This document shows positions 14,621 through 25,734 of a DNA stretch of 64,000 nt, piece after piece (position 1 is the stretch's first letter; every line of letters begins with the position of its first letter). Source of the stretch: Rhyzopertha dominica (taxonomy: Eukaryota > Arthropoda > Insecta > Coleoptera > Bostrichidae); contig QCXZ01000137.1 of assembly GCA_025024175.1 (NCBI GenBank), positions 12,462,001 through 12,526,000 of the forward strand. The letters run 5' to 3'. Position numbers and translations under genes: made by a program. Below the pieces are notes generated by a model. The model did not search any database. It was given only the letters and a program-made list of their open reading frames with translations, and was not told the origin of the DNA.

Positions 14621-16008
14621 CATCTATCTATTAAAAATAGACAGATTTGAGGAACAATGCAACAAACTTAAGATTCCAGTACACTGAGGCTAAATAGACA
14701 TCATAGTAAACTGAATTACCAGTTTGCGACATTGGTCCAAAAATATCAGTGTAGGCACACTCAAAATTCCTTTATCTAATTGTTCTACAATTTTGAAAAG
14801 CATCAATTGCAATTTTGCCAACGGATGCCAACCATACTTTGAAAGGAGGGTATTATTCTGCGATCAGGCATGTTTCACACGTGACGGCTATTAAAAAAAA
14901 GTCACATCCGGCATGATTTAAATGCCGAAAATATTCCAGCAACAAGTGTCCATCAAATTTTGGCCTGGCGCTATTGGTGACCGCATATTAGTTTATTACC
15001 TGTATATGCTTCCCGCTCGTTTAAACCTCGACAATTCTCTTAATTTCTGTATGAAAATATTGCTGAATTATTAGATGATAGATGATACATATTCCTTTCG
15101 ACGATTGAATAAACTTCTAGTTTCAACACGATGGGATCCCTTCAACATTTTAGTTTATACGCATGTGAGTATTTACATCACATACTTTCCCACCAATGGA
15201 TCGGAGAGGAGGTCAGTTTTCCAACCGTACCAGTTTTCTAGACCTCAACCCACTTGATTTTTAAGGGTATATGTTTATTAAAAGGTTTGTTTATAACAGA
15301 CCAGCTCGTAACCAAGAAGAACTCTTCGCAAGGATAATGGCCGCATTTATACTCGTATCTATACTGGAATCTTTAACAGGCTTCGTCAATAAATTATTAG
15401 AGTTTTGAAAATTTATTATAAAATATTTATTATACTTTGTTTTATATTAATTAATCTGAATTTACATAAAACTTTGATTTTTTTGATAGCTAAAATCGTT
15501 AATTTGTAAACAGATCATGCATTTTACCGCTACTAAAATAAAATTAAATTAATTAAAAAAAATTTCGCCCATACCGCATTTTTGGTAGGCACAGGAATGA
15601 GAAATTATTATATATCTGGAAAACAGCTACTTGTTAGTATAAAACAGTCAGTGGCGCACCATTTACTTTTCATTCAAAACATCCACACGGACGCCACTGG
15701 TGTAGGTAAAAATTAAACTCTAGAACATGCACATTTATCGCGCCATGGCGTGTCCCAAATTTCATGTCCGTATACCAAACGGCCGTGACTTTGATAAAAC
15801 CGCGAAGATTCATATTTATGCTTATTCAAGCAGTGGCATTTAATATTAAACATGTATTTGACAGTTTTGTGATCGGTTGGGTCAGTTGTCAGTTATAGCG
15901 CGTCATAGATGGTTTCAGCAAAGAGAAAATCTTATATATTTTGCTACTTTGCCTCGATAAAGGCCAAAATTCCAATCAGGAGGCTGAAAGTGTGAACGGT
16001 GTGTAACT

Positions 16009-16097
16009 GACATGTTGTTTTCCGGGCTGGTTCCCACGTTGGTTATTAGACCTTGACGTTTCGACACTCATGTCGGTGTCTTCCTCAGAAGTAGCTA
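16009..16097 (-). repeat. Repeat with hammerhead-like hairpin, single copy
   Basis: The same 89 bp occur twice, in opposite orientations, at 59362-59562. On the minus strand it contains CTGAGGA, one A, a five-pair stem GACAC/GTGTC and GAAA, then ends in a phrase read as NNQRGNQPGKQHV. The translated frame TSEEDTDMSVETSRSNNQRG is open, so it may be the C-terminal tail of a retroelement protein, possibly Penelope-like. Confidence 0.6.
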
Positions 16098-16479
16098 GAT
16101 AGATTTTAAATTTATGTTGCGTAGGCTACCTTTCATAAAAAATTCCCCTGTTCAAGTTGCAGCTCGAGCAGCTCATCCAGGAGAAGGGGCTCATTGTTTA
16201 TTGAAATGTTATGCCTGTGATGTTTGTTTTCGATTTTAAGGTGAAATAACGCCCTAATTTAGTATTCCAGCAAAGCCAAGAATTGCAGTAGTACCATTTT
16301 CTTATTTGAGATTATAGATATTGAATCGTCTTTATACATATCTCAAGTATCATAATTCACCATACTATACTTACTGAAAAATATTATTTAAGTATAGGGC
16401 AAATTGCAGAAACTGAGGTCATATACAGAAAACATCGGAAAAACGTGACACTGAATGAAAGGCGTTGCACACCTGTGAC

Positions 16480-16960
16480 TTAATGTTAAATATAGCTTAC
16501 CATCAAACGCAGCGCCTCGGGTGAATGCAATATCTCGCTGAAATGGACGTGGCCGTCTGGGGCTGAAAGCCTCCAAAAGACGACCCGGTCCAAATTGCTG
16601 AGAAGTGAAGCCGCGACGGCTGACAAATCGTGTGCGCTCGGGCACAGGCAAAGCAAAATACCTTTTATCTCATTATCATGCGCGCGATGCTCCAAATAAA
16701 TCACTGCCTGCACTTCGTATTTCTCAATTTGTTCCGGACCGAGTTTACCAATTTACAGTTTATCTTGGTTAGCGTAGCACCCAAAAAGACGAAGACGTTC
16801 CGGCAAAACAACGGAGGTGCGATAAAAAAGGAACTGTCGGCGAAAGAGAGCTAGCTTGCTAATAGAGAGCAGAAATAATCGACGGTCCACTTTAATGGTT
16901 TGCTTAAATCGTGCTAACTCTGCGAAGTTCCGCGAAAAAGATTGCTGCGGTTGAAACATA
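16480..16960. other. GC-richer island, no supported gene
   Basis: Overlapping frames of 68-87 codons exist on both strands with no known similarity. Composition stands out from the flanks. Possibly regulatory. Confidence 0.35.
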
Positions 16961-17795
16961 TTGATTCAAGTTAATGTTAGGTCTTTTTAGATTCGCTATG
17001 CGAGGTGCTCAAAAATAAACTAATCTTCCTACGTTTGACATTTCAAACACTTAAATTAAGTTTGCCAATAAACCAAATTGTTGGTTGTATACGGAATTCT
17101 TTGAAATCAATATAAAATTACAAAATCAGCATCACATCCTGATGAAGGTATTCATGCAACATAAACGTTTAAATACATTTGTAATAATTATTTCCATACA
17201 CTCCTCACATGAACCTCCAGTATGCACCTTGACTCAAAAGGGTGGAGGTTTTCTTAACAAAACCATATTAACTGCTATTCTGTACTTAGTATATGTGAGG
17301 TGCCAGAACAGTAAGATTTTACCGACTTAAGACAATTGTTTGGAGGAAGAGCTAAGCAAGGAATTCAGTCTGAGATCAATAGATAATGCATCTCACTTTA
17401 ATAAAGTATAAAACATTTGTATTGCCTTCATTTAGCAATGTGTAAACAAATATAGCCTACTATAAGAATGCATTTACTGGTAACAAAATAATATATTTAA
17501 CCAAACAGCTTGGATGACAGTTACATCGATCTCTCCTCAAAGTTGTTCCTTAGTTTGACCTTCTCAACCTCCATTCTAAACTTTTCGAAATTATAATGCT
17601 AAAAAATCATCACCATTGACCATTTGACATTTCTAATATCTCTAATATATTATCAGTAGTAATACTATAAGTACTTCAATAAACTGTTGCATTGACATGA
17701 TTTATAATTATGCAAGATCTCTGAGATAAATAACCGTACTTATTTTAAAGTACTTATTGTATTTTATACGATTATTTTTGAGAAAACTTAAAAAA

Positions 17796-17820
17796 ATAAT
17801 AATAATAATAATAATAATAA
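17796..17820 (+). repeat. (AAT)n microsatellite, about 8 units
   Basis: Perfect AAT units within AT-rich DNA. Confidence 0.95.
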
Positions 17821-18292
17821 ACGTCAAAATTTGATGTCACGTTTACCTTGTATAGCTTAATATATATATATAGCTTAATGTGCTTACTATAGAAACCTGA
17901 ATATGAAGTTACTCTACAAGTGTAATCATTTAGGTATTATCTAAATTTTACGCGGTAACTNAACTAAATTGAAGGTNTTGATTGGTTGAAAATAACATGA
18001 AAAGCAGAATCTTTGTAAAAAGCTTCATTTCACCTCATTTCGGAGTTGCTNAGGATAAAGTACCTTTCGTCATCCGCAATGATCACCCGGCTTTTCGGAA
18101 AATGGATCATTCTTAGTGCAGAAAAATTAAATGAATTCTGGTTAGCTGACTGGCTGTATATTGTGGTACCTTAATTTTTATTTTTTATTACTGAAGAACC
18201 AAGTGCAGTCTTCGTTTTTTGCATATATCTTTCGGAACTCGCTATGCTAAAAATTTTCAGTCTTCTACTCTGCTGCATTATACTTGTTAAGC

Positions 18293-18325
18293 CACCGAAG
18301 AAGGCCGCTTGGCGGTTGAAATGCT
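18293..18325 (+). ncRNA. Hammerhead-like hairpin, decayed
   Basis: CCGAAGA (CTGANGA with one change) is followed by one A, a six-pair stem with two G-U pairs around a 3-base loop, and GAAA (18318-18321). The layout matches the motif after the Penelope remnant at 26.29 kb. An (ATT)n tract starts 60 bp downstream. It may be the 3' end of another Penelope-like copy, with no coding part visible. Confidence 0.35.
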
Positions 18326-18378
18326 GGCATTCGGCTTTGCCAAAAATAAAAATTAGAAGTAGGATAAAAACAAGTGTT

Positions 18379-18380
<2 letters not shown>

Positions 18381-18447
<67 letters not shown>
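18381..18447 (+). repeat. (ATT)n microsatellite, about 22 units
   Basis: A perfect run of ATT units. Its translations into poly-Leu or poly-Asn are artefacts. Confidence 0.98.
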
Positions 18448-18448
<1 letters not shown>

Positions 18449-18522
18449 AGAATATGTTTAAATACAAACTCCTACGCGTTTTCTCGTATTAAAATATATC
18501 AAATTTAATATATTCTCGTTTG

Positions 18523-19230
18523 TAAGAGTCTCGTCTCGTTTTTGAGACAAGACTTTCGAAAAGATCGTTTCGAATATCGCACGAGAGTCTCGCAAAGGCC
18601 TCGCAGTATCGTGAGCAAATATTTTTACATTTTCTAGTCGGCGCAACAAAGTCGTGGTCGCCATCTAATAGCATCTTCGAAAAGCAAGCCGATAAATTAC
18701 AATAAAACAACTATTCGGCAGCTGCAATTGGTATCGGTACTTTCTACAAAATAAATCGACGTCACGCTGCACTTTGTATGTGTTATAACCTTCTGGAGAC
18801 TAATCGAAATTTGGTATACATCGGAGCCCAATTTTCATTTAACTGAAATCAGATATGGAAGAAACGTGTGTTTATGTATAGTATTTGGAAGCCTTCCTAA
18901 ACAAAAAGTCATAATTTCCGTTCTGCGGGAAAGCAACTGATACCAGTTACATAAGAACACATTTTTGTTTTGCATTCTACATATTTTTCTAAACATAAAC
19001 ACGAAAAAACTTTTTGCGGAAATATACCATTTTTGTAAATCGATAAAATATTGAACATTTTAGAATATTTGAACTGCACTTACCGAATGGATCCCGTAAA
19101 CAAGCGTTTGACAGCTGTCTGCATACCGTTAAAATATAAGCTCTCTTATTATGACATGAGACGAGACGAGAGGTTTACTTGCGAGGCGAGACTTTTCAAT
19201 TTCCTCGTGAGACAAGACGAGACTTTAAGA
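18523..19230. mobile_element. Candidate MITE with GAGAC-rich ends
   Basis: The left end (TAAGAGTCTCGTCTCGT) and the right end (inverse of TTAAAGTCTCGTCTTGT) form imperfect terminal inverted repeats. Both subterminal regions, about 100 bp each, are packed with GTCTCG or GAGACGAG copies, a pattern of transposase-binding sites. No coding sequence lies between. I could not identify a target duplication. Confidence 0.5.
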
Positions 19231-19849
19231 TCATACTGTATTAGCAGCACTTTTCCTCTTTGAAGTTGGTCACTCTAACATAGCTCTGGAAAACTCAGTT
19301 ATTTTCTCGCAAATAGCGTTCTGTAAATCGTCCAATATAGGGATATAAACCTGTATCCCTACGACTAAGGGGGATGTGAAAGCCAATAATTGTTAGTAAA
19401 ACTTGGAAACTAAATAGATTTCGTAGGGAAACACGGCGTACTCTATACTCTATCGTCCGCAGCTGCATTAAAAGCCTTTTCAGAAACGTTCCTACTCTTG
19501 ACTCAACTTATACAAACATCGCGGAATATACGACTAACATATTCAGTTCGTGTTTAAGAGTTACATTTAAGCAGAATACATAAAGTAGACCACAATTACG
19601 TTTAGTTATTATGGGTTTAGAGATACATCTCATTTTTAAGTAACTAGCCCTATATGGGCCTGGAATAATAAATCAAAAATGTGGTAAATAGCCAACAACG
19701 ACAGACGCGCATGATAGAGGTACTCTAGCTTCTGTTTGGCAACAAACTTTATATCTAACTACCTAGTACTTAATTTAGCTCCATTATTTATGAGTACCTG
19801 CCAGACCCGTCCACTAATTAAGAAAATTAAGCGCACCGGAATGCATAAA

Positions 19850-20470
19850 ATATAAAATACTGTGGCAGTCAGCCGAAGAACGCGTCAGCCTTCAGGGAGG
19901 TATTAAAAATACCACGAAATAGAAATTTTTCTAAACACCGGTCGTGCAACCAATTAATTGACAATAGCGTCGATGTTAATTAATTGCTTACAGTGCTGCC
20001 AGGACACTAATTTATATACGTCCTTTCCTACTCCGCTTCCGAAATTACACACGCCACCGAAACAAATTCTGGTCATAATTCCAGCGCCGCCGGGACATAC
20101 ATTAACGAAATTCAGACAGAACCTGTATTTGGACCTAAACTGGCACTATATGTACCCTTCTGGTTCGCTAATGTATTCAAATTAAATTTAAATTCACGTG
20201 TTCTTGTTAAAATACTTAAATGCGCCAGAAATATATCACCTGTCCGGGGCTCCGAAATGACGTAGCGCTCTCGTTACGGACCATCACGCGCAAACAACCG
20301 TCACATGGTCGACAGCTCTGAAAAAAATGCGGCTTGTCAGAAGAGTTAACTCACCTGGAAAGACGTGTTGTTGCCAAATGAACCCGGCGTGTTAGTAATA
20401 CCCCAGTACCTAACCCAGCGCATGCTGTCGGTTTAGACACTTTATAAGGTAACATTATTGTTAACCCTCA
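19850..20470. other. GC-richer island, no supported gene
   Basis: Includes phrases such as CCAGCGCCGCCGGGACATAC and GACGTAGCGCTCTCG. The single 75-codon frame has no recognised domain. Confidence 0.35.
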
Positions 20471-20689
20471 AAATACGGGGCAAAGTCAACCTAGAAAACG
20501 TTGTAGGACACAATTCATAAAAGCAATGCTAACAATAAGCATGCAGTTTTTCGACTTGCGATTCCACTACGTTCTAAGCTTTTACTTCACCATTTTGGAG
20601 GTGCTTGAATAATACCCAAACAAATGTACCGCCTGGATCATTTCTTTATCATCGCTTTCTACTTTTTTTTCTCACCTAATAACACTCGC

Positions 20690-21080
20690 TAAGAGTAGTT
20701 AGTAGGTAAACATACTAAAAGTCGCCGCGCCTGGGTGGTGAGCTTATACCGCGAGGGAGGGAGGAATTTTCCATTTTTGGGCTTTTCTATATCTCGGAAA
20801 CGGTGGACCCCAGAAAAAATGTGTTCCAAGTAAAAATGAAAGCTTATTTATAAATCCCTGTAAAATAGTTTTCATACATGTTCGTCGAATGTGCAATGGT
20901 TTTCGAGATATACATTATTGAAAATCGATAATTTTCGAAAAAATAAGTTTTACCTAACCCTTTTTGTCAAACATTTGCTTCTTATGCCTCCCAATATAGT
21001 TTGTCATGAACGAAGATATAGAGCATTAAACTTTACCTCCAATCAATCAAAAGTTATATAATTTTTAACATGAACGATCA
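20690..21080. repeat. Possible dispersed repeat with CTCGGAAACG phrase
   Basis: The phrase TATATCTCGGAAACGGTGGA and later TTTTCGAGATATACATT resemble phrases found in non-coding parts of insect DNA elements; ATATCTCCCGAAAGATGG near 41.69 kb and TTTCTCGAAAACTAAGGC near 58.61 kb are alike. No ends are visible. Confidence 0.3.
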
Positions 21081-21639
21081 AATTCTATGTTCGTCTAGAA
21101 ATGAGTAGGTATGTTGACTCTACCATGATGATTAACAACATTTTAACAATATAGATAAGGTAGTTGCGATTGCCACACAACACTTTTATGTACTTATAAC
21201 TTAAAATGTTACAAATCATATAATGAAGGTACTTGCATGGACTGATAGTAATTAAAAAATGGAAAAATAAGCAAAAATATATCGATATCGTCGTCGTCGC
21301 CTTCTTCCTGCATAAATATTCTGACTGCGGCAGAGCAGTTTTACGATGCTTTTTTACAACCACGCCTGCCACTGCCACATTCTTTATTGCATCGGCAAAA
21401 AATCGTCTTCAAGATTTCCTTGAGGCAGTTGGTTATTGCTCCTCTCTGGAGCACAACGCCACGGTTTTCTCCGTGGCTGGAGCGCGATATCTTGAGATGA
21501 TCCAGCTGTCTCAATGGTGTCATGGGAAGTCTTTACGATATAATCATTCACTGGATTATAATACTTCATTAAGTTGAACAAAGACATGATAATAGGGTCA
21601 GGAGCATAAGGAGGATGTGGTAGTCCTCAAACTTCAAAA

Positions 21640-22570
21640 ACTCTGATAAAAACAAATTTCGGTCTGATATTACGCATTTCTTTTTGAAAGCGTTACCAGG
21701 CAAAGAAACTGTGGCTGATGGTTCCTTCATATACCCCTCTGGGTTGGGGAAGACCAGACGTCAAATTTGAGCACCGCCCAGGAAGATCAATTCTGTCCAT
21801 GACATGCTCTTACAAGATAGACTAATTGGGCTCAACCAAATACCAGAAACATTGCACATTTCCTACGAATGTGTTTTTTATATTTATTTATATTAGGATT
21901 TGGGAATGAGAATGGTTTCGGCTAAAGGCATTCTGAAATGCTTAAACACTGATCACAAGCATGTTCGTGTGACAATGTCGAAAGCAATGTGCCGTCGTTT
22001 TAATGATTCCTCTAACCTTTTGGATCGCATTGTCGCTAAGGAAGAAAGTTGGATCCGTCACTATGACCAAGAGACTAAAGAACAATCTAAACAGTGGGTC
22101 TTCACGACCCTAAAAATTCAGTGTTCAATAGTCGGCTGGCAAAGTCCTGCTTCAATTTTCTGTTAGGTTCCTTGGAACAAAATAGAACTGTCACGAGAGC
22201 ATATTATAGTGAGTTGCTCTCTAAATTAGATGAAGGAATTGTGGAAACCGATGGGGAAAACTTACCACAGGTATGCTCTACTCGCAAGATGACGTCCCTG
22301 GTCACAACTTGTTGATGCATTACAAACACATTGATAAAATTGGTTTTGAAATGGTTATTCATCCGCCCTATTCTCTCGATTTAGCATCGTTAGACTACGA
22401 TTGATTCTGAAAACTCAAAAGATTTGACTGGTAAAAGATATTTATCAAATAATGAAGCCATACGTGTCGCTGAGGAGTGGTTTGCAGACCAAGGCAAAGA
22501 ATTTTCTTTCCAAAGATTTATAATTGCTTTATGAACGTATTATATTATGATTTTTTCCAGAGCTGCAAAC
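21640..22570 (+). mobile_element. mariner transposase pseudogene
   Basis: Fragments in several frames follow the order of a mariner transposase. After a weak N-terminal part (about 21700-21880) come LGMRMVSAKGILKCLNTDHK, then RIVAKEESWIRHYDQETKEQ-SKQW (22030-22100), then NRTVTRAYYSELLSKLDEGI, then HPPYSLDLASLDYD (about 22360-22400) and finally AEEWFADQGKEF. These match the D-E-TWIHHY...KQQSKQW and HPPYSPDLAPSD landmarks. The first catalytic Asp is replaced (KEESW instead of DETW). Multiple frameshifts and stops show it is inactive. I did not find its terminal inverted repeats. Confidence 0.85.
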
Positions 22571-22599
22571 TGTCACGAAATAAGCTTATCGGGCGAAAT

Positions 22600-22915
22600 G
22601 GTGGCTGGCGATGTGTTTCAACAGAATTGTACACCCGCACACACCAGCCATTTAGCCCAAAACTGGTAATCGGATAATAATATCGACATGCTCTGGTCGA
22701 CACAGTTCTGGCCCCCTAATGGCCGGATTGGAAACTCCAAGACCACTATTTTTGGGGTGTAAACGTAACAAGGTCACAAACCTTAATGTGACATCTTTAC
22801 GCATCGCTATCGGGGCAGCATTTGCTGAAACGGACAGCACTACATTAAAGAGCCAGTGCTTCAGGTCAAGGACGGGGACGGTCATGGCGGTCGAGGCGGG
22901 TTATATAGAATAATT
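22600..22915 (+). mobile_element. Second Tc1/IS630-type transposase tail
   Basis: From 22619 the frame reads QNCTPAHTSHLAQNW, then after a stop SDNNIDMLWSTQFWPPNG, and from about 22757 in another frame NVTSLRIAIGAAFAETDSTT and AVEAGYIE. These match the DSAPAHTSHLVQ...FWPPNSPDLNPLDY and C-terminal region of a Tc1/IS630-type transposase. It differs in type from the mariner fragment immediately upstream, so two dead transposons lie side by side on one strand. A CACCCTGTAG terminus lies at 23003-23013. Confidence 0.75.
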
Positions 22916-23742
22916 TTACTCTGCACAAAACTGATAAGCAAAAATATTTTTTTTCATTTGATTTTATACAATAATGTTCAGTTTGTCCAAATTTAAGCGG
23001 CGAGCGCACCCTGTAGTCCTACTTTCTTGATGAGAGCTGCGTATAAAATATTTTAGATTTCGGTGAGCAGTGCTGACGCCATTCTTTGTTTGTTCTCGTG
23101 GTTTCAGGCTGATGGCAATGCACCCACAAGACTCATCCCCATTCACCCCATTTCGTGACACTGTAAATTGAGGACATCGTGCATAAAGACTGATTTTCAA
23201 AACTGCAGCGATTTCATCAAAAATTATTCGACGATTTTCTTTCAGTAAGTCTTCAACCGCTGAAATGGTGTCACAACGCGATTAGCTTGATCATGTCAGT
23301 GAAAATCAGCTACGGATTTGAGCCCTTTTAAATTTGTTCCTCCATGCATACACCTGCTAGCTTCAATCTACGACGAGTAATAATGGGTTTTATGCTTTCG
23401 TTGTTCAAAATAACTAATAACAAAACGCTGTTTCTTACTGGTGCAGTGGGTTTGCCATTTTTAAACTTTCTATGTGACAATAATTTGAATGTAATCTGCA
23501 ATATGTCATTGACGAAAACTTTAGCTCTTAAAAATTACACTTCTCATAAATTCTATAGGTTATATTTCGTGCATTTGTTTGGGACACTTGTGACGAGGTC
23601 TTCATTTGACTCTGCTGTGCATTATTCACATGCAACGCTATTGACAAACCAAAAAAAAAAGAAGAAAGGGACTTTTGGAATACCTATAACGGNATANCAA
23701 CTTACAAGAAGTGTGACTAATTCAGCGAAAATTGGACACGGC

Positions 23743-23748
23743 TTTATT
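23743..23748 (-). terminator. Candidate poly(A) signal of LSD1
   Basis: On the minus strand this hexamer reads AATAAA, about 270 bp after the LSD1 stop codon. It is the first perfect signal I found downstream in an AT-rich 3' region. Such hexamers also arise by chance in AT-rich DNA, so this is only a candidate. Confidence 0.35.
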
Positions 23749-24016
23749 GNTTNCTTTCACAACAAATTACAATANTTATTTAATAATACTCAATCGTTTG
23801 TAATTATTCCAAAAATAAATAAGNTTANAGCTNATACAGAAAAACTGAGAAACAATACATATACAACGAAAACGAGAGTGGCATCCTCGAAAGATGCCAT
23901 CACACATCAATAATCAGTTTGGCTTTAACAGAACTCCAGGTTTACAATGGAAATTACGTTAAATAACACAAAAAACCTTAAACAGAAATACAAATGCGTG
24001 AAAGCAACGCTTAAGT

Positions 24017-24368
24017 CTACTGTTCTACCGGAGTAGGCAAGCAAGGATTTCCGATGATCTGATCGGCAATCCTGCTGGCCTCCCTAAGGCCGCTAAGAAA
24101 GGCTCCGTGCACGGTTGCAGGGTAGTTCCTTATTGTATGTTCTCCTGCAAAAAACAGCCTGGCAGGGCCAGAAGTCACCGAAACGCCCTGGTTATTAGGC
24201 GGTATAACGGGTGAAGCCAAGAGATCGTAGTCCGATCCTGAGCTACCCACAGCAACGAAGCTGTAAGAACCCCGAGACCAAGGATCTGCCCTCCAGCGCG
24301 TAACCACAGTCTCCTTCGGCTGGGGAACCCCGGATTGGCCGAATATTCCCCTAAGAACTGCTATGCAT
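24017..24368 (-). CDS. KDM1A: LSD1/KDM1A terminal exon with stop codon
   Basis: This last coding exon (117 residues plus TAG) completes the FAD-binding and substrate part of LSD1. On the minus strand it follows a ttgcag acceptor and starts by completing an Arg codon, giving [20 protein letters not shown]. It then has the motifs [20 protein letters not shown] and [20 protein letters not shown]; the Glu of FAGEHT binds FAD and the Tyr of RNYPAT forms the aromatic cage in characterised homologues. The family-typical GLREA-RIADQ helix follows, then a short divergent tail ending PVEQ. The reading frame is intact. A candidate polyadenylation signal lies about 270 bp downstream. The gene therefore ends here and the open reading frames on the plus strand over it are shadows. 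Confidence 0.97.
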
Positions 24369-24454
24369 CTGCAATAAATAAGTAATGAATGCTGTGATAA
24401 ATGTATTTGAATATTAGTATATATGTATATATAAGTATATAGTATATAATGACA

Positions 24455-24765
24455 TGAAAACAAAGCCATCTAGCTGCCACTATGGGAACTACTTCCTAAA
24501 GGAAGTGACCTGTAGTCTGACAATTTGTGTATGCAGGTGCATTTATTAATAAAGGTTATTTCCTTTATTAAATGGTTCCCATAATGGCAGCTAGGTGGCG
24601 TAATCGCTGCCTTTGGTATATAAACAAAACCAGTTGTATGCCATGCTATCCGCACTACACCTGAACTGCACTGATGAGCTATAATGATAGCGAAATAGAT
24701 CTACCTGCAACTGGTTGCAGTGGAGACAGCATAGCACAGACATGCATTTCAATGTATTTTAATAT
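24455..24765 (+). repeat. Foldback plus hammerhead repeat, copy 2
   Basis: The left part is a short foldback (about 24466-24600) whose two arms share AGCTGCCA and its inverse; the left arm also has the CTTCCTAAAGGAAGTGACCTG phrase. The right part has TTTGGTATATAAAC, then the degraded hammerhead, and ends near ACATGCATTT. I found no terminal inverted repeats or clear target duplication. Confidence 0.75.
24636..24740 (+). ncRNA. Hammerhead ribozyme, degraded (copy 2)
   Basis: This copy keeps CTGATGAG (24671-24678), helix II (GCTAT, AATG, ATAGC) and GAAA (24692-24695). At the cleavage site the T expected at position 16.1 is C (24704), which breaks the A15.1-U16.1 pair. Helix I also has two mismatches, and the extended outer stem is only partly kept. 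Cleavage is likely weak or lost. It lies in an LSD1 intron but on the opposite strand to LSD1. Confidence 0.75.
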
Positions 24766-24899
24766 TGTTACGAAATAGCTAAAATATCTTTCTATACTAA
24801 GTTCAAGTACAGGCAACCCTAAAAAAGGTTGAAGTACGACATGGCACATTCCTTTAGATTAGATTCAGAATTATCATTACAAAAAGCACAGTGAGAGTA

Positions 24900-25690
24900 A
24901 TGTAAAAGCAAAGCAACAAGTAGTAAGACAGGCAGATAATTGCAATGAAGCTGCTAGAGTGAAGCAAATTAAAGAAACTAGTACATTGAAAAAAGGTCAG
25001 CTTCAGTCAGGTAAAGTAGATGTCCAGAATGTGGTAGGTCACCATAATGGATGGTATAAATGCCCAACAAAAAAAAATTGCAGAAAGTGTAGGAACATTT
25101 TCCTATGCATTGTTAAGTGCGAGAAATACTGTAGAAATTCCAACATTCGAAAAGTCGAGAGCGTATCAGCGTGGTATGCAAAAATTCTACTTAACGACGA
25201 GTAGACTTAAAAAGTAAAAGCAAAAAATTATATGCAGTAGTGGAACAGCCACTGGAGGTGCAAAGGGTTACAAGGTTCGTTTTAGAATATAAACATGAGA
25301 GACCGTAGCAAGAAATGTGTGCATTAAAAATCAAAACGAAGGAAGCTTTGGACATGAGCACGCTGGAGAAAAGCTGAAGAAGTAAATGCGATTTTGTGAG
25401 GAGCTGTCTCAAGTTTTTGGAGGATTGGAAAAACAGATAGAGGATCTAGAGAAAAAATCAATCATGAGCAGTATCTGTACTACGAGGAGTACCTTTTGCA
25501 ATAAGCAAAAAAGTAGGTGAAGAATTGAAAACAACAGAAAAGAAGTCATTGGGCCAGTTTAATAGCTTATATAGTGGTGTGCTCCAATAGCGGTCATTCC
25601 GAAGAATGATATTGTAAGAATTTGTATAGATTACACCGAGCTCAATAAATATGTGATATTTATTACAAAAATCATATTTTAAATATTTTC
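24900..25690 (+). mobile_element. Ty3/gypsy-type LTR retrotransposon remnant (gag knuckles and pol start)
   Basis: Near 25017-25150 the frame reads DVQNVVGHHNGWYKCPTKKN followed by CRKCRNIFLCIVKC, a decayed pair of zinc knuckles of the gag or protease junction. Near 25470-25660 the fragments VPFAISKKVGEELK and then WCAPIAVIPKNDIVRICIDY-TELNKYV match the start of the gypsy reverse transcriptase. Stops and frameshifts separate the pieces. The polymerase core and both LTRs are missing. It is a dead copy, antisense in an LSD1 intron, adjacent to the Penelope remnant. Confidence 0.75.
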
Positions 25691-25734
25691 TTTTTACATC
25701 ATTAATGTTGAAGAAGCCAGAATTTGATACCCTC

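Noticed and set aside
17138..17170. CTGATGAAGG as a hammerhead core
   Set aside because: No paired stem and no GAAA follow.
18171..18492. Poly-Asn and poly-Leu open frames
   Set aside because: They are translations of the (ATT)n microsatellite on the two strands.
23344..23913. The longest open frame in this part, 189 codons on plus
   Set aside because: It is mostly low-complexity, crosses several Ns, overlaps the likely LSD1 3' UTR in antisense, and shows no domain.
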